The notes below the pieces were generated by a model that was not told where the DNA came from, searched no databases, and saw only the letters and a program-made list of their open reading frames with translations. Below, in pieces: positions 21,577-33,749 of a DNA stretch of 64,000 nucleotides (within the stretch, counting starts at the first letter, position 1; each line of letters starts with the position of its first letter). Origin of the DNA: Altimarinus sp041659565 (lineage in GTDB: Bacteria; Patescibacteriota; Gracilibacteria; BD1-5; UBA6164); NCBI GenBank assembly GCA_041659565.1, contig JBAZXZ010000001.1, positions 186,001 to 250,000 of the forward strand, in the 5' to 3' direction. Position numbers and translations under genes: made by a program.

Positions 21577-22486
21577 AACCATTTTGTTAACATGATGAAC
21601 ATGATTTTTATGAAGTCATTTATTAGAAAGATTAATAAATGACTGATATAAAGTAATTTTATTAAAAAGGACTAATTCAAATTTATCAAAAATTAATTGA
21701 TTAATTGATAAAATTAAATTTTATGATATAGATAAATTAGAAAAATTAGAATTAGTTTTTGAAAATCATAAAATTAATTCAATAATTCATACTTCTACTG
21801 ATTATTGAAGAAGAGAATGAGATTTTAATAAAATCATAGATGCTAACTTATTATTCCCTATAAAATTATTGGAATTATGAATAAAATATTGAATTAATAC
21901 TTTCATAAATTCTGATACTTTTTGGGATGATAATATGGAATTACCTATTTGATTATCATATTATGCATACTCAAAAAAAGATTTTATAAAATATTCTAAA
22001 AAATTAATTGAGAAATCAAATATAAAGTTTATCAATATAAAACTAGAACATTTATATTGACCAAAAGATAATGAATCTAAATTTATACCATATATAATAA
22101 ATAGTCTTTTAAAAAATGTTGAAAGTATTGATTTAACAGAAGGAAAACAAAAAAAAGATTTTATATATATAAATGATGCTATAAATGCTTATATTTATAT
22201 ATTAAATAATGTAGGAAAAATAAATATTTCATTTGAAGAGTTTGATTTATGAATAGGAAAAACTTTATCAATAAAAGAATTATTATTAAAAATAAATAAT
22301 ATTATTAAAGCTAATACTTTAATGAATTTTTGAAAATTAATCTATAGAAAATGAGAAGCTATGGAATCAAAAGCTAATATTGAAAAATTAAATAATTTTT
22401 GATGGCAATATGAATATGATATAGATAGATGAATATTAGAAACAATAAATTACTTTAAATTTTTATTAAGAAATAATGGAAAATAA
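21566..22486 (+). CDS. NAD-dependent sugar reductase/epimerase (extended SDR)
   Basis: Encodes 306 residues. LLTGGTGFLGSHLLERL binds the cofactor; then IIHTSTDYG, INSDTFWDD, LSYYAYSKKDF (YxxxK) and KKDFIYINDAINAY. It begins inside the last codons of rfbH. In the yersiniose pathway the final step is a YerF reductase that acts on the new branch carbonyl; RfbJ-type reductases occupy the same slot in other dideoxysugar clusters. Either fits here and the sequence alone does not decide. Confidence 0.78.
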
Positions 22487-23396
22487 AATTATTTTAAGTA
22501 TATGTATCCCAACATATAATAGAGAAAAATATTTAAAGGAATGTCTTGATAGTATAGTAAAACAAAATTGATTTGATAAAAATAAAGTTGAAGTAATTAT
22601 ATCTGATAATGCAAGCCAAGACAATACAAATAAATTAGTAAAAGAATATCAAATAAATTATAAAAATATTAGATATTTTAAGAATAGTGAAAATATTGGT
22701 ATGATAAAAAACATTACCAAAGTAGTAGATTATGCAAATGGAAAATACTCTTGGATATTATCTGATGATGATTGCTTATTTGAAAATACAATATATGATA
22801 TATTGAAGCTTCTAGAAAATTCTAAAACCTCAATATTTGTTTTAAATTATACTTCATTTAATAATGAATTAAATAAAATAATAGTGGATAATGTTATGAA
22901 CTTATCTACAGATTTAAACCTATTAGATAAATATAAATTTATTAATAATATTGTAAAAAATTGGTACCAACTAAGTTGATGAATATTCTTATTTGTTTCT
23001 AATAAAATATTCTTTACAGATTTATTTACATCAAGCCCAATAAAAAAAGAAATTTTAGAAAGTACAAAATTAGAATATAATAAATATGCTTATCCATTTT
23101 CAATGATTCTTTTTAATAGTTTTATAAATTATGGTTCTTATATTATATCTAAACCTATTATAAAATTACGTAATGATAATTTATCATGGAATATAAGTAA
23201 AAATTTATATTATCATTATCATTTATATAAATTTTTTTACATAAATGTAAAAGATAAATCATTTAAAAAAAATATTATAAAAATATTTATAAAAGAATTT
23301 TTTTGGCATTATACTACATTAATTACAAAAAAAATATGAATATATGAATTATTATCAAAAATATGGAAAAAATATTTTTTAAAAAACTACAATTAA
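22476..23396 (+). CDS. Glycosyltransferase family 2
   Basis: Encodes 306 residues. The GT-A start ILSICIPTYNREKYLKECLD is followed by IISDNASQDNT (nucleotide side) and SWILSDDDCLF, with the metal-binding DDD at about residue 108. The C-terminal half has no clear domain and no strong membrane helix, so it is a cytoplasmic or membrane-associated transferase. It starts within the end of the preceding gene. The first 65 residues are very close to those of the next gene, whereas the rest is not. Confidence 0.88.
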
Positions 23397-23428
23397 TTTA
23401 AGTTTTTATTTTATAATATAATTTAAAA

Positions 23429-24343
23429 ATGGAAAAAATTCCATTGATTAGTATTTGCATTCCAACATATAATAGAAAAAAATATTTAAAGCAATGTCTT
23501 GATAGCATAGTAAATCAGGATTGTTTTACTGAAAATCAAATTGAAATAATTATATCAGATAATGATAGTAATGATAATACAGAGAAGTTAGTAAAAGAAT
23601 ATCAAATAAATTATAAAAATATTAAATATTTTATAAATGATAATAATATTTGAGCAAATAAAAATATTTTAAAAGCATCTGAATATGCTATATGAAAATA
23701 TATTTGGTTTATGTGAGATGATGATAAAATAATAAACTGAAAAATAGTTGAAATATTAGAATTTATAAATAAATATAATGATATTACGGTTTTTCAAACA
23801 AATATGATTTCTTGAAATAATGATATATACATTGTGAATGAATGAATAACATTTTTTAAAAATTTATTAAAAAATAACGATTTTAGATTAATTAATTTTA
23901 TGTCATTTATACCAACTATAATAGTAAAAAAAGATAATTTTTTATTAAATTTAAATTTATTAAAAAATAGTTTTATTGATAATCTATGAGATTCGTATAG
24001 TCATTCATATATATTACTAAGATGTATATATAAAAATAAAATATGACTATTATGAAATTTTATAGAGTACTGAAATTGAAATGAATTAAAAAATGAATGG
24101 AAAACAGATTATAAAAAATGGCATAAAGTTGTTCTTGTTAATTGAATATATAAATATTATGATGTATTTGATTTTCTAAAAAAAGCAAATATTTCAAAAA
24201 AAGATTTAGATAAATTAAAATCTTTTTTTGAAAAAAAATATAAAATTATATTAATAATATGAATTATAAGAAAAATATGACTATATAAACCCCTTTCAAC
24301 TTTATGGAGAAAATATATTTTAAAATTAATTAAAAATGCCTAA
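23429..24343 (+). CDS. Glycosyltransferase family 2, paralogue of its neighbour
   Basis: Encodes 304 residues. SICIPTYNRKKYLKQCLD, IISDNDSNDNTEKLVKEY and the acceptor-metal motif WFMGDDDKII show a GT-A fold. Residues 1-70 closely follow the upstream transferase and then the two diverge, so one arose by duplication with change of the acceptor half. The last 8 bases overlap the start of the next transferase. Confidence 0.88.
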
Positions 24344-25292
24344 AATCTCAATAATTACAACAACTTATAAACATCAAGATTTTATTGCTCAAACTATAGA
24401 ATCAATTTTATCTCAAACTTTTACAGATTGGGAACTTTTAATTTGAGATGATTCTCCTGATAACTTAACTTGGAATATTATTGAAACTTATGTTGATAAA
24501 TATCCAGATAAAATAAAAGCTTGGCATCATAAGCCAAATAAGTGAATAGTTGATAATATGAATTTCTTACTTGAAAAAGTATCAAATGAAAGTGAATATA
24601 TTGCTTTTTTAGAAGGTGATGATATGTTTACTCTAAATAATTTAGAAGAAAAGATAAAGATTTTTGAAAAAAATAAAGATGTTAAATTAATTTATAATAA
24701 TTTTGACTATATTGATAAAAATAATTCTATTATAAATAAAAAGAAAACAATAATACTCAGTGAATGAAAATATAATCTTTCATTGTTAGAATTTTTAAAA
24801 TTATGAAATCCTATACAATCTTTTTGAGTCGTTATTATAAAAAAAGAATTATTACTAAATAACTTTCCTTTTATAAATTTAGATAAAACTAATAAAATGT
24901 TTTGAGCTTTAGATTATTATTTATGGACGAAAATAATACCAAATAATATTATTTATTTTTTAGATAAACCATTATTTTTATATAGATTGCATGATAATAA
25001 TTTTATAAAAAATATTTCTATAATGAATTCTCAAATAGAACTTATTTATAAAAATATAATATCAAAAACCAGTAATAAAGAACTTATAAAAACCTGTAAT
25101 TTTTTTATATATAATAATAAAGCTGTCTCAAACTTTTTTGAATGAACTAGATATAAAACAATTAAAAATATATTTAAAAGTTTTTATTATAATCAAACTA
25201 AAAATATAATTGAAAGATTTTGAATTTTATTTTTATCTTGTATGCCAAACTTTTTAAAAAATTATGTTATTAAAAAATATAAATCTATATAA
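24336..25292 (+). CDS. Glycosyltransferase family 2
   Basis: Encodes 318 residues. The N-terminus reads MPKISIITTTYKHQDFIAQT, then LLIGDDSPDNLTW and AFLEGDDMFTLNNLEEKI (metal-binding EGDD). About the first 120 residues are almost the same as in the following gene; from there to the end the sequences are unrelated except for size. One long helix near the C-terminus could attach it to the membrane. Starts within the previous stop region. Confidence 0.88.
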
Positions 25293-25294
25293 AT

Positions 25295-26266
25295 ATGCCA
25301 AAAATCTCAATAATAACAACAGCTTATAAACATCAAGATTTTATAATATACACTATAGAATCAGTTTTATCTCAAACTTTCACTAATTGGGAACTTTTGA
25401 TTTGAGATGATTCTCCAGATAATGAAACTTGGAATATTATACAAGAATATGTAAATAAATATCCAGATAAAATTAAAGCTTGGCATCATAAGCCAAATAA
25501 ATGAATAGTTGATAATATGAATTTCTTACTTGAAAAAGTATCAAATAAAAGTAAGTATATAGCTTTTTTAGAAGGCGATGATATGTTTACTCTTGATAAT
25601 TTAGAAGAAAAGATAAAAGTATTTGAAAAATATAAAGATATTAAATTGGTTTATAGTGATTTGAGTTTTATAAATGCTAAAAATGAAATAATTTTAGAAA
25701 GTTTTTTTAAACAAAGAAATATAAAATTTTATCAGAATGAAATTATTCCAAAAGATGAATTTATTCTAGCTCCAGCTTGACCAATAGCATCTTGGAGTAC
25801 ATCTATGATAAAAAAAGAAATTTTAAATGAAATAAAAATAATTAATTTAGAACCTGGAAACAAGAAATATTCAGTTTCAGATTATGACTTATATTTCAGA
25901 ATTGCCACAAAAAATAAAATTTATTGAATAAATAAATCATTAACTCAATACAGAAGGCACTCTTGAAATTTATCAGGAAGTAATTGATGAACAAGTGATG
26001 ATTTAGATAAATTAATAGATTATTACTATCAAAATAAAATTATTGATTCAAATACTTATAATAATAAAAAATCTTGGACTAAAATAGTTTCTGCAATTTT
26101 TAGTTTAGAAATATGAAATAAAAAATCTGCACTAGAAAATTTAAAAAATTCTCTAAAATATAATTTTCTTTCATTTCCCATATATAAACTAGCAATTATA
26201 TTTTTCTTAATAATGCCAAATACATTAAATAAACTAATCCTAAAAAAACTAATAAAGAGATGATAA
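25295..26266 (+). CDS. Glycosyltransferase family 2, near-identical N-terminus to its neighbour
   Basis: Encodes 323 residues. Starts MPKISIITTAYKHQDFIIYT, 2 bases after the preceding gene. The donor half is nearly the same as that gene's (LLIGDDSPDNETW, AFLEGDDMFTLDNLEEKI), but the acceptor half differs (APAGPIASWSTSMIKKE, QYRRHSGNLSGSNGG). The pattern suggests a recent tandem duplication or gene conversion of the 5' halves. It ends with UGA(Gly)-UAA just inside a terminator hairpin. Confidence 0.88.
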
Positions 26267-26284
26267 ATCATCTCTTTATTTTAT
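26254..26284. terminator. Bidirectional terminator closing the transferase run
   Basis: AAAGAGATGA and TCATCTCTTT form a perfect 10-bp stem with a TAAA loop, followed by TATTTTATTT on the plus strand and preceded by A-rich sequence. It lies between convergent genes ending at 26266 (+) and 26276 (-). Confidence 0.8.
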
Positions 26285-27118
26285 TTCAAATTTTTCTTTT
26301 ATTTCCCTATCCTCTTCAAAATCTCTAAATCATCCTCATACTGTTTTATAAGGTAATCTATCAAAAAACTTAAAAAAATTTGGAAATGCTTTTGCTATTT
26401 TTAACCTTATTATAATATACCTAGATATTTCATATGATAAGGCCAAAAAAGCATATAAAGTGATAGAGTGGACTTCAAACAATCTTTTTATATTTGCAGT
26501 ATTTAACTTAAACCAAGTATAAGTTAAATTGTTAAAACCATCTTTTATTAGATGAAAAGTTAATGGTTTTTTTATATTATAAATCAAGTTTTGTCATTTA
26601 CACAAAGCAAACTTTTGAAAATAAGCATCTGCAAAATAAAGTATTTTGTCATCATATTTGTAATCTCATTTTCTAAAAAGTAGTGACGAGTGAATAGTGT
26701 AATTATTTCTTTCTTTTAAATAATACAAAAAATACTTTTTGTCACTTTCATAATACATAACAGTTTCAGTTCAACATCAAACAAATTCTCTATTTTTTTC
26801 TAAAAAATCTACTTGTATTTCAAGTTTATTTTTTGCCCATAAATCATCATGATCAAGTATAGCAATATAATCTCACTCGGTTTTTTCTAGTAAATAATTA
26901 AGTCATCAATAAGGTCAATAATTAACTTTTGATTCATATAATTTAATTCTATTGTCACTGAGAGATTTTATATTTTTTACTGTGTCATCCTTGGAATCAT
27001 TATCCAAGATAAGTAATTCGAAATTATCATAAGTCTGATTTAAAACAGATTTAATAGTATCAAATATATATTTTCAAGAATTATAAGAACAAATTAAAAC
27101 TGATACTTTTTTACTCAT
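26276..27118 (-). CDS. Glycosyltransferase family 2
   Basis: Encodes 280 residues. SVLICSYNSGKYIFDTIKSV, LLILDNDSKDDTV and AILDHDDLWAKNKLE show the GT-A core with DHDD as the metal site. It is transcribed opposite to the main cluster and follows galE on the minus strand (6 bases apart). Belongs to the same polysaccharide locus but a separate transcript. Confidence 0.88.
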
Positions 27119-27123
27119 ATTTT

Positions 27124-28149
27124 CTACTTATTATAAAACCTCCAACTATTTTCTAAACTTTCTTCTAAGCTTGTTTTAGTTTCCCAGCCAAGTTCATTCT
27201 TGGCTTTCCCGGGATTACAATAAAATTCTCATAAATCTCAATTTCTTCTTGGATTTATTTCAAAGTGTATTTTTTTTCAAACTACTTTTTCAGCTATTTT
27301 TAATATTTCTAAAACAGAAACTCACTTACCTGCTCCAAGATTATAAATATCAAATAGCCCATCTGAGACCTGTCTTTTTTCAAGACCGGTCTCTAGTAGT
27401 ATTTCATAAGCTTTTAAATGTCAATCTATCAAATCAACGACATCTATATAATCTCTAACTCAAGTTCAATCAATCGTGTTATAATCATTTCAAAAGATTT
27501 TAAGATAAGGTAATTCTCACTTTGCTACTTTCATTATATATGGTAACAAATTATTTGGAATACCATTTGGACTTTCTCAAATAAATCAAGATGGATGGGC
27601 TCAAATAGGGTTAAAATATCTTAAGCTAATTGCATTAAATCAAATAAAATTAGATAAATCTCTTAATATTTGTTCTATTAAATATTTAGTTTGAGCATAA
27701 GTATTTGTTGTTTTTCAAACATTTTGAGTTTCTACATATGGAATCTCATTATCAAAATCATAAACAGTTGCAGAACTAGAAAAAATGATATTTTTTACAT
27801 TATATTTTTGCATACATTCAAATAATCTAATACTTCAAACGACATTATTATCATAGTATTTTAATGGCTTTTCACAAGACTCTCATACAGCTTTTAATCA
27901 AGCAAAATGAATAACTCAATCAAAATTATATTTTTTAAAAATATCTTCTAATTTTTCTCTATCTCTCAAATCAACTTCAAAAAAATCTGGTTTGTTAGAG
28001 ATTATTTTTTCTATATTTGAAAGTGTATCTATATTTGAATTTGATAAATTATCAACTATTATACATTTATATCAAGCTTGTTCAAAAGCCACAACTGCAT
28101 GTGATCATATATACCCAAGTCAACCTGTAATTAATATAGTTTTTTTCAT
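27124..28149 (-). CDS. galE: UDP-glucose 4-epimerase
   Basis: Encodes 341 residues. Interconverts UDP-glucose and UDP-galactose. ILITGGLGYIGSHAVVAF binds NAD; HFAGLKAVGES, FSSSATVYDF and NTYAQTKYLIEQ (YxxxK) form the active site; LRYFNPIGAHPSGFIGE is specific for GalE. It is upstream of a glycosyltransferase on the same strand and supplies galactose units to the polymer. Confidence 0.94.
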
Positions 28150-28168
28150 TTTGCTATTTTATATATAT

Positions 28169-28942
28169 CTATAAAGTATTTATTATAATTTCTTTAAAAA
28201 ATTTCAAATTATTTTTTCAAGATTCTTCAAATAAAAATATTTCAACATCATTAGTCAGATCCTCAAAATCTAATTTATCACAAAATTTTAATAATTCATT
28301 TTTCGTTTCATCCAATGTAGAAAATCCTAATTTATCCTTTATGTAGTCTAAATTTGGTTTTGACTTACTAAGTAAAAATACTAAATCAAAAAAATCTCTT
28401 CATTTTGGTCTATTTCTATTGAAAATTGCATAAATCTTTTGAGAAGTAATTATATCTAGTGGAGTTGTATTTATAGAAAAAACAAGTCAAAATCTGTTTA
28501 ATATACTAACTTCAGGTTTATATACAAAATTATGTGGAGCTGTATCAATTTGAATCAATATCTTTTCATCTTCATAATTACTAAATCATAAATCTTTTAA
28601 AAGTTTTGGAATTTTTACACTACACCTATAAGCTCATTTAAATATAGTTTTTATCTCAATTTGAAATCAATTTTTTTCTAATTCTTTTTTTATGATATTT
28701 GATAATTCTATAAAATCATTATTTTCTAATCAAAAATTATCAAAATCTAAATCTTCACTAAATCTAGTATTATTATGTACAATTCTTAAATTTGTTCATC
28801 ATAAAAATGATAATTTATTAGCATATTTAGATTCAAATATAATTTTAAGTATTAGGTACTGTAAATATTCTTTGAAAATAAATTGTTTAAATTTATACAA
28901 TTCTTTTGGATAATATGAAAGTATTTCTTCTAACTTAATCAT
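28169..28942 (-). CDS. abiEii: AbiEii/AbiGii-type nucleotidyltransferase toxin
   Basis: Encodes 257 residues. LGGTNLRIVHNNTRFSEDLDFD holds the nucleotidyltransferase signature (GGT-x-L and a DLDFD acidic pair). IFNRNRPKGRDFFDLVFLL is the second family motif. AbiEii toxins transfer nucleotides to tRNA and stop growth on phage infection; they work with an AbiEi antitoxin. The start overlaps the end of the upstream AbiEi gene by 8 bases, the usual order. Confidence 0.88.
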
Positions 28943-29597
28943 TTTTAAGTAAATCTAAAAAAATAAAAATTGTTTTTTCTAACATTTTATTATCAAATAT
29001 TTTTAAATATTTTAATAATTTATTTTTATCTAATTTTTCTTTTAAAATAGTATAATTTAATCTCAATTCTATAATATCTTCTTTAGTCTTATATTTTTTA
29101 TTTATATAAAAGAAATCGAGTATAGTTTTTTCTATATCAGCTATATAAAAACTAAATTTTCAAAAATTAATACTATCGTATCACCAAAATAAACTATTTT
29201 TGATATTGTGATACTTAAAAATTCAAATATCATTTGAATAAATTTTTGTTCAATTAGTTGAAAATGCAGTTATATATACTACCTGTTCTGGAATTATTCA
29301 ATAATAATTTAATGCTTGAAAAGATGAAATATAACTTGGAAAATAAATATTATTTGATATATAATAAAGTTTATTTATATCAATATCCAAATCTGAAAAA
29401 ATATAATATTCTTTTATTAATTTCTTGATATATCATTTATTTTGCCAATAAGTAAGATTTTTATTATCAAAATTGGGAAAATTTAATAAAATCTCATTTT
29501 TACTAATTAAAATATTTTTTCAAAATGTTGATTTAAATTCTAAAAAATTCATATATTGTTTTATATTTTTACTAAAATTCGTAAAAATAATAATCAT
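28935..29597 (-). CDS. abiEi: AbiEi-type antitoxin/regulator
   Basis: About 220 residues. The region YISSFQALNYYGIIPEQVVY, then KIYSNDIGIFKYHNI and FYIADIEKTILDFFYI follows the AbiEi antitoxin pattern. The short segment before it may be the winged-helix DNA-binding part that lets these antitoxins repress their own operon. I chose the ATG at 29595-29597 because the upstream ATG (29652-29654) lies inside the preceding gene; a start at 29550-29552 also fits. Its end overlaps abiEii by 8 bases. Confidence 0.8.
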
Positions 29598-29616
29598 TTT
29601 TACTTTAAAATCAATT

Positions 29617-30360
29617 TTATTTCACCATCTCTCAAATAAACTCTTTAGTATCATCTAAAGAGAAAACTTTCTTAGTTGTAATTCATAATTTCTCAAGTGG
29701 TGGATAATCATTTCATCCTGAAAAAACAGCATCTCATACAAAAACTATTTCATTTTTATTTAATCAAGTTATTTCCATAAGTTTTTGAACTCAATAAGCT
29801 TTATCTACTCATTCTCTTGTTACATCAATTGAAGTAGATCAAGCAACCAATACTTCAAATCATTTTAAATCATCAAGTATATATTCTCTTATTTTTTTTC
29901 TTTTTTCAAAATCTGGATCATAAAGTGATTTTAAGTCTCTAGGTGCTTGTTGTCATAGAGTCGCATAAGTTACTTGAGTCCCTCTATCTTCAATCAATTC
30001 TCAGTATGTTTTTTCTGGTTTTAATCAAAGCTTTTCTATTGCTTTTTCTAAAACTGAAGTTATATGATTTTTTTCATCTTGAGTAAAATCTAAGCTATAA
30101 AGTTTTTGCCAATCCTTATTTTTATAAACATACATTTTTGTACTACAAGTCGGACAAATATATAGATTTTTTAGTAGATTATCATCATCTCAAAGAAATT
30201 GTAAGATCTGAACTTTGAATTGCACATAATCTCATCCTGAGATAATTCAAACTTTATATTTTTTAAGTAATTCTTTAAATAATAAAACCATATCAGGTTC
30301 CATTTCTCACCTACTTGGAGTGAGTGTACCATCCATATCAAAAACAAACATTTTAAACAT
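29617..30360 (-). CDS. HAD-superfamily phosphatase, phosphomannomutase-like (HAD-IIB)
   Basis: Encodes 247 residues. MFVFDMDGTLTPSRGEM has the nucleophile and acid aspartates (DMDGT). EDRGTQVTYATLGQQAP and VLVAGSTSIDVTREGVDKAYG, with VFVGDAVFSGGNDYPPL near the end, match the eukaryotic-type phosphomannomutase group of HAD-IIB. A role in mannose-phosphate conversion for the surface polymer fits, but a simple phosphatase is possible. A CPTC pair (near residue 65) is not part of the family core. Second in-frame ATG at 30349-30351. Confidence 0.8.
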
Positions 30361-30392
30361 TGTAATAGTAGTTAGAATATAGAATTTTTTTT

Positions 30393-31406
30393 CTACACAA
30401 CCATTTTATCATGTATAGTTGATTCTTTTTTCTCATAAAGTTCTATTTTTTTATTTTTATTGAAATCATAAAGCATAGGTGAAGCTATAAATATAGAACT
30501 ATAAGTTCAGATTAGAGTACCATAAATCATTGTAAGTACAAATCATTTAATTGTTTCAGGTCAAAATATAAGTATAGCAACTAATACCATAATAACCATT
30601 AAACTTGTATATATACTTCTTGCTAAAGTCTCATTGATTGACATATCAATTATATCTTTTAAATCCTTTTTATCCTTTTTTGTGTGAAGTTTTAGATTAG
30701 ATCTAATTCTATCAAAAACAACTATTGTATCATTGATACTATATCATAAAATTGTAAGTAAAGCAGTTACAAAGAATGTATCAATTTTAAAATCTGGTAA
30801 GAAATTTGATGTAAATACATAAAATCAAACAGCTACTATAATATCATGAAATAAAGTTATTATTACTATAGAAGAAAAAGATAGAATAATAGCCCATCCA
30901 TTTAATATTCAAGAAAAAGCCCAAGCTAAATATAAAGCTATTCATATAACTGTTATAAATAGTGTAAAAATCGCAGTATTTTTAATATAATCTCAAAAAC
31001 TTTTTCATATATTGATATATTGAGTTTCTAAAATAGTAGGATCAACTTCCTTAAGAGCCTTCAAAGCTTTGCTTTTAAAATCAGTTTTTAGAGCATCTAA
31101 TTCTACTTCTCCAATTGAAGGATCAAATCATGCAATAATTGCAATTTTATTTTCTCATGTTATCTTGTATACATCAACTGAATTAATTACTTCTTTTCAA
31201 TCTTTAAGAATTGTTTTTTTTGTATTTGATACTATATCTCTAGCTTTATTAACCTCAAGATTTGTATAAGTATATTCTGTTTGAGTTCAACCAGTCATAT
31301 CAATTCACAAATTCAATTTAAAAACCATTAGAAACAATAAAGCCAAAATAGTCAAAAATCAAGATATAGAGTAGTATAGTTTCCTATTTTTTATAACATG
31401 TAACAT
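30393..31406 (-). CDS. secF: Protein translocase subunit SecF
   Basis: Encodes 337 residues with six membrane segments. A periplasmic loop (about residues 45-140) follows the first helix. [38 protein letters not shown] and the [15 protein letters not shown] segment are diagnostic of SecF, which with SecD pulls exported proteins through SecYEG using the proton gradient. SecD is not in the window. The first ATG is used; the second nearby ATG leads to an immediate stop. Confidence 0.93.
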
Positions 31407-31664
31407 ATAAAATAATTAATAATTAATAATTAATATTGAATAATAAAGATGAAAATAAACACTTTTATATTCAAGATTTTATTAAATATACAAAAAAAAA
31501 TAAAAAAATCAAAATAAACTTGTAAAATCTCTTATAGAATGTAGAATAAAAAAAAAGATGAAAGAAAAAAGACAGTAACACATCTAACAATATAATACTC
31601 CAACTTATTTTCTAACTTACTTATTTTGCATAAAAAAATATTTGTTACAATAATAGATTACCTG

Positions 31665-32399
31665 ATGAAATTCATAATCTTTTTAACTATTGCATTATGA
31701 ATTATATCTATTTTTAAACCAGAATTGGCCAAAGAACTAATTGCATGGATAGAAACAATAGTTAATACTCTGTGATATTGGAATTATATAATAGTATTTT
31801 TAAGTTGACTTATTGAATCATTTCCAATACTTTGAGTTGTAGTTCCTGGTCAAAATGTACTATTAATTGTATGATGATTTTTTGCAAAAATGAGCCAAAC
31901 AAACCTAATTTATGTTATAGTAATTGCATCTATTTGAGCTATAATAAGTAATTATATATGATATTTTCTATGAAAATATTATTGAGATAGTTTTTTTAAA
32001 AAATATTGAAATTGGTTTGGTATATGACTTACTGAAGTAAAATATCTAAAAAAATGAATAAAAAAATGGGGTCCATTATGAATAACTCTCTGAAAATTTC
32101 ATAATGTAACAAGAGCATTTTTACCATTTATAGCATGAAGCATGTGAATGAGTAGTAAATCATTTTTTGTTTACAATATAATTTGATCAATAGTTCGGGC
32201 AACAACAATAGTTATATTATGAGTTGTATTTGCATCTTATTATGAAAATATTATTGATTATATGATGTACATAATGATAATAGTTACTCTAGTAATTGCA
32301 TTTTACATATATAAATTCAAGAAAAAAGAATTTTTAGTTTATGTAAAAGAAAAAAATGAAGAACTGGAAGAACAATTTAATGATAAAAAAAGTGATTAG
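31665..32399 (+). CDS. DedA family membrane protein
   Basis: Encodes 244 residues with about five membrane segments. It has IESFPILGVVVPGQNVLLI, GAIISNYIGYFLGKYYGD and the conserved KFHNVTRAFLPFIAGSMGMS. DedA proteins are thought to move lipid carriers such as undecaprenyl phosphate across the membrane. The segment NIIGSIV-CGG-ATT carries CGG (32196-32198) where DedA proteins usually have Trp (GxxxW). It is divergent from secF and its stop overlaps the convergent GGDEF gene. Confidence 0.88.
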
Positions 32400-33673
32400 T
32401 TTTCTTCAAAAGTTGCTTTAATATCAAGTTGTTTAGCAATTTTTGACAATACAATTATTTGTGTTTTTTTACTTAAATTTACTAAACTCTTAAATATTCT
32501 ATAAATAATTCAATCAATTCATTTTGCATTAAGCATTTTTATATCTGCTTGTTCATAGCACTGTTCCAATGTTAATCTTCAACATTCAACTTTATTTTCA
32601 CAAATTCACATAGTAAATTTTATATTTACTTTTTCTTGTACATTAGATTTTTTATTTAATAAATCAATTGAAAATTCTCATTGACCTATTTTTTTATTTA
32701 TTCTTTCTGATATTTTTGTTATTGTATCAGAGTAATTTCATCTTTCATCAATTTTTACCATTATACAAAATTCATCTCATGAAAGATGAATAACTTCTCA
32801 TTCATCTTTTCTTACACATCATCTTAATAATTCTCAGAATTTTTTTAAAATTTCATCTCATGATATATGTCAAAAAGTATCATTTGCATATTTAAAATTA
32901 TCTAAATCTGTAGCCATAACAGAAAAATGATGATCTCAAGCATGCTCATTAAAAACAGTCCTATTTTTACATCCTGTAATTCTACTTGTATATTTATAAT
33001 CTATTTCATCTACTTTTTCTTTAATTACAAAAGCTAAATCCTCCATCAAATATTTTAATATATTTTCTTGATTACTATTATATCAGTCAAAATAAAATAT
33101 TATTTTTCATCATTCTAATGTATTTTTCACACACATAGCTCATGAAGTTGGTGAAATAGATCTAAAACATTGATAATTTTTAGACTCTAAAGATTCTTTT
33201 TCTATTTTAGGAACACCAATTTTTGATAAAAAAGCTTCTGTAGTTAAAAACGATTTTCTTCATTTATCCACATTAATATAATCAATTGCTCAATCTTTTT
33301 CTCCTAATAAGTGATATATACTAATTTTTATTCATTCTTGTTTTAGTATTTTATCTTTACCATTTAAATAAGTTTCTAATAAATACTTTATCTCTTTAAA
33401 TAATTCTTCTTTTTCAAAAAATTTTTGTTTTTTTAGTTTTCTAGAAATTCTTCTAAATAAAATTGTTAAAAATTTATTTTCAATTAATCAAGCAAGTTCA
33501 TTATTTTGATTACGTGTATCAGATTTATTAAATGCAGAATTTTTTAAAATGATATTAGCTATTAAATTAGTAAAAAAATCTACATATTTTGGAATTCAAT
33601 CAGTTCATTCTAATAATAAACCTCTTAAATTTGATATAGTCATTCATCATCATTTATTTTCTCTAGAAATCAT
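32396..33673 (-). CDS. GGDEF-domain protein (putative diguanylate cyclase)
   Basis: Encodes 425 residues. The C-terminal region from about 245 has the GGDEF fold: MATDLDNFKYANDTFGHISGDE and HLSGDEFCIMVKI. The signature is SGDEF instead of GGDEF, a variant found in active enzymes. The N-terminal 230 residues are helical and look like a sensor or dimerisation part with no membrane segment. It would make c-di-GMP from two GTP. A PilZ-type receptor is encoded at 44857. An AGGT just upstream of the ATG is one of few Shine-Dalgarno-like sites. Confidence 0.82.
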
Positions 33674-33749
33674 ATTATTACCTGATTATATTAAAATGTT
33701 TATTATATAATAGGTAATAATATTAAATGTCAAGTTATTTTTTAAAAAT

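Noticed and set aside
22476..27118. One of the glycosyltransferases as a polyprenyl-phosphate-linked first transferase
   Set aside because: None has the membrane helices or motifs of WecA or WbaP families; all five are plain GT2 proteins. The initiating enzyme is not in the window.
31407..31664. Possible RNA gene or riboswitch in the gap between secF and dedA
   Set aside because: It holds AT-rich repeats (AATAATTAATAATT) and a polyA-rich stretch but no tRNA-like fold or conserved stem. Probably two divergent promoters. Similar AATTAATAATT runs occur at 54533-54570 and 56427-56462.
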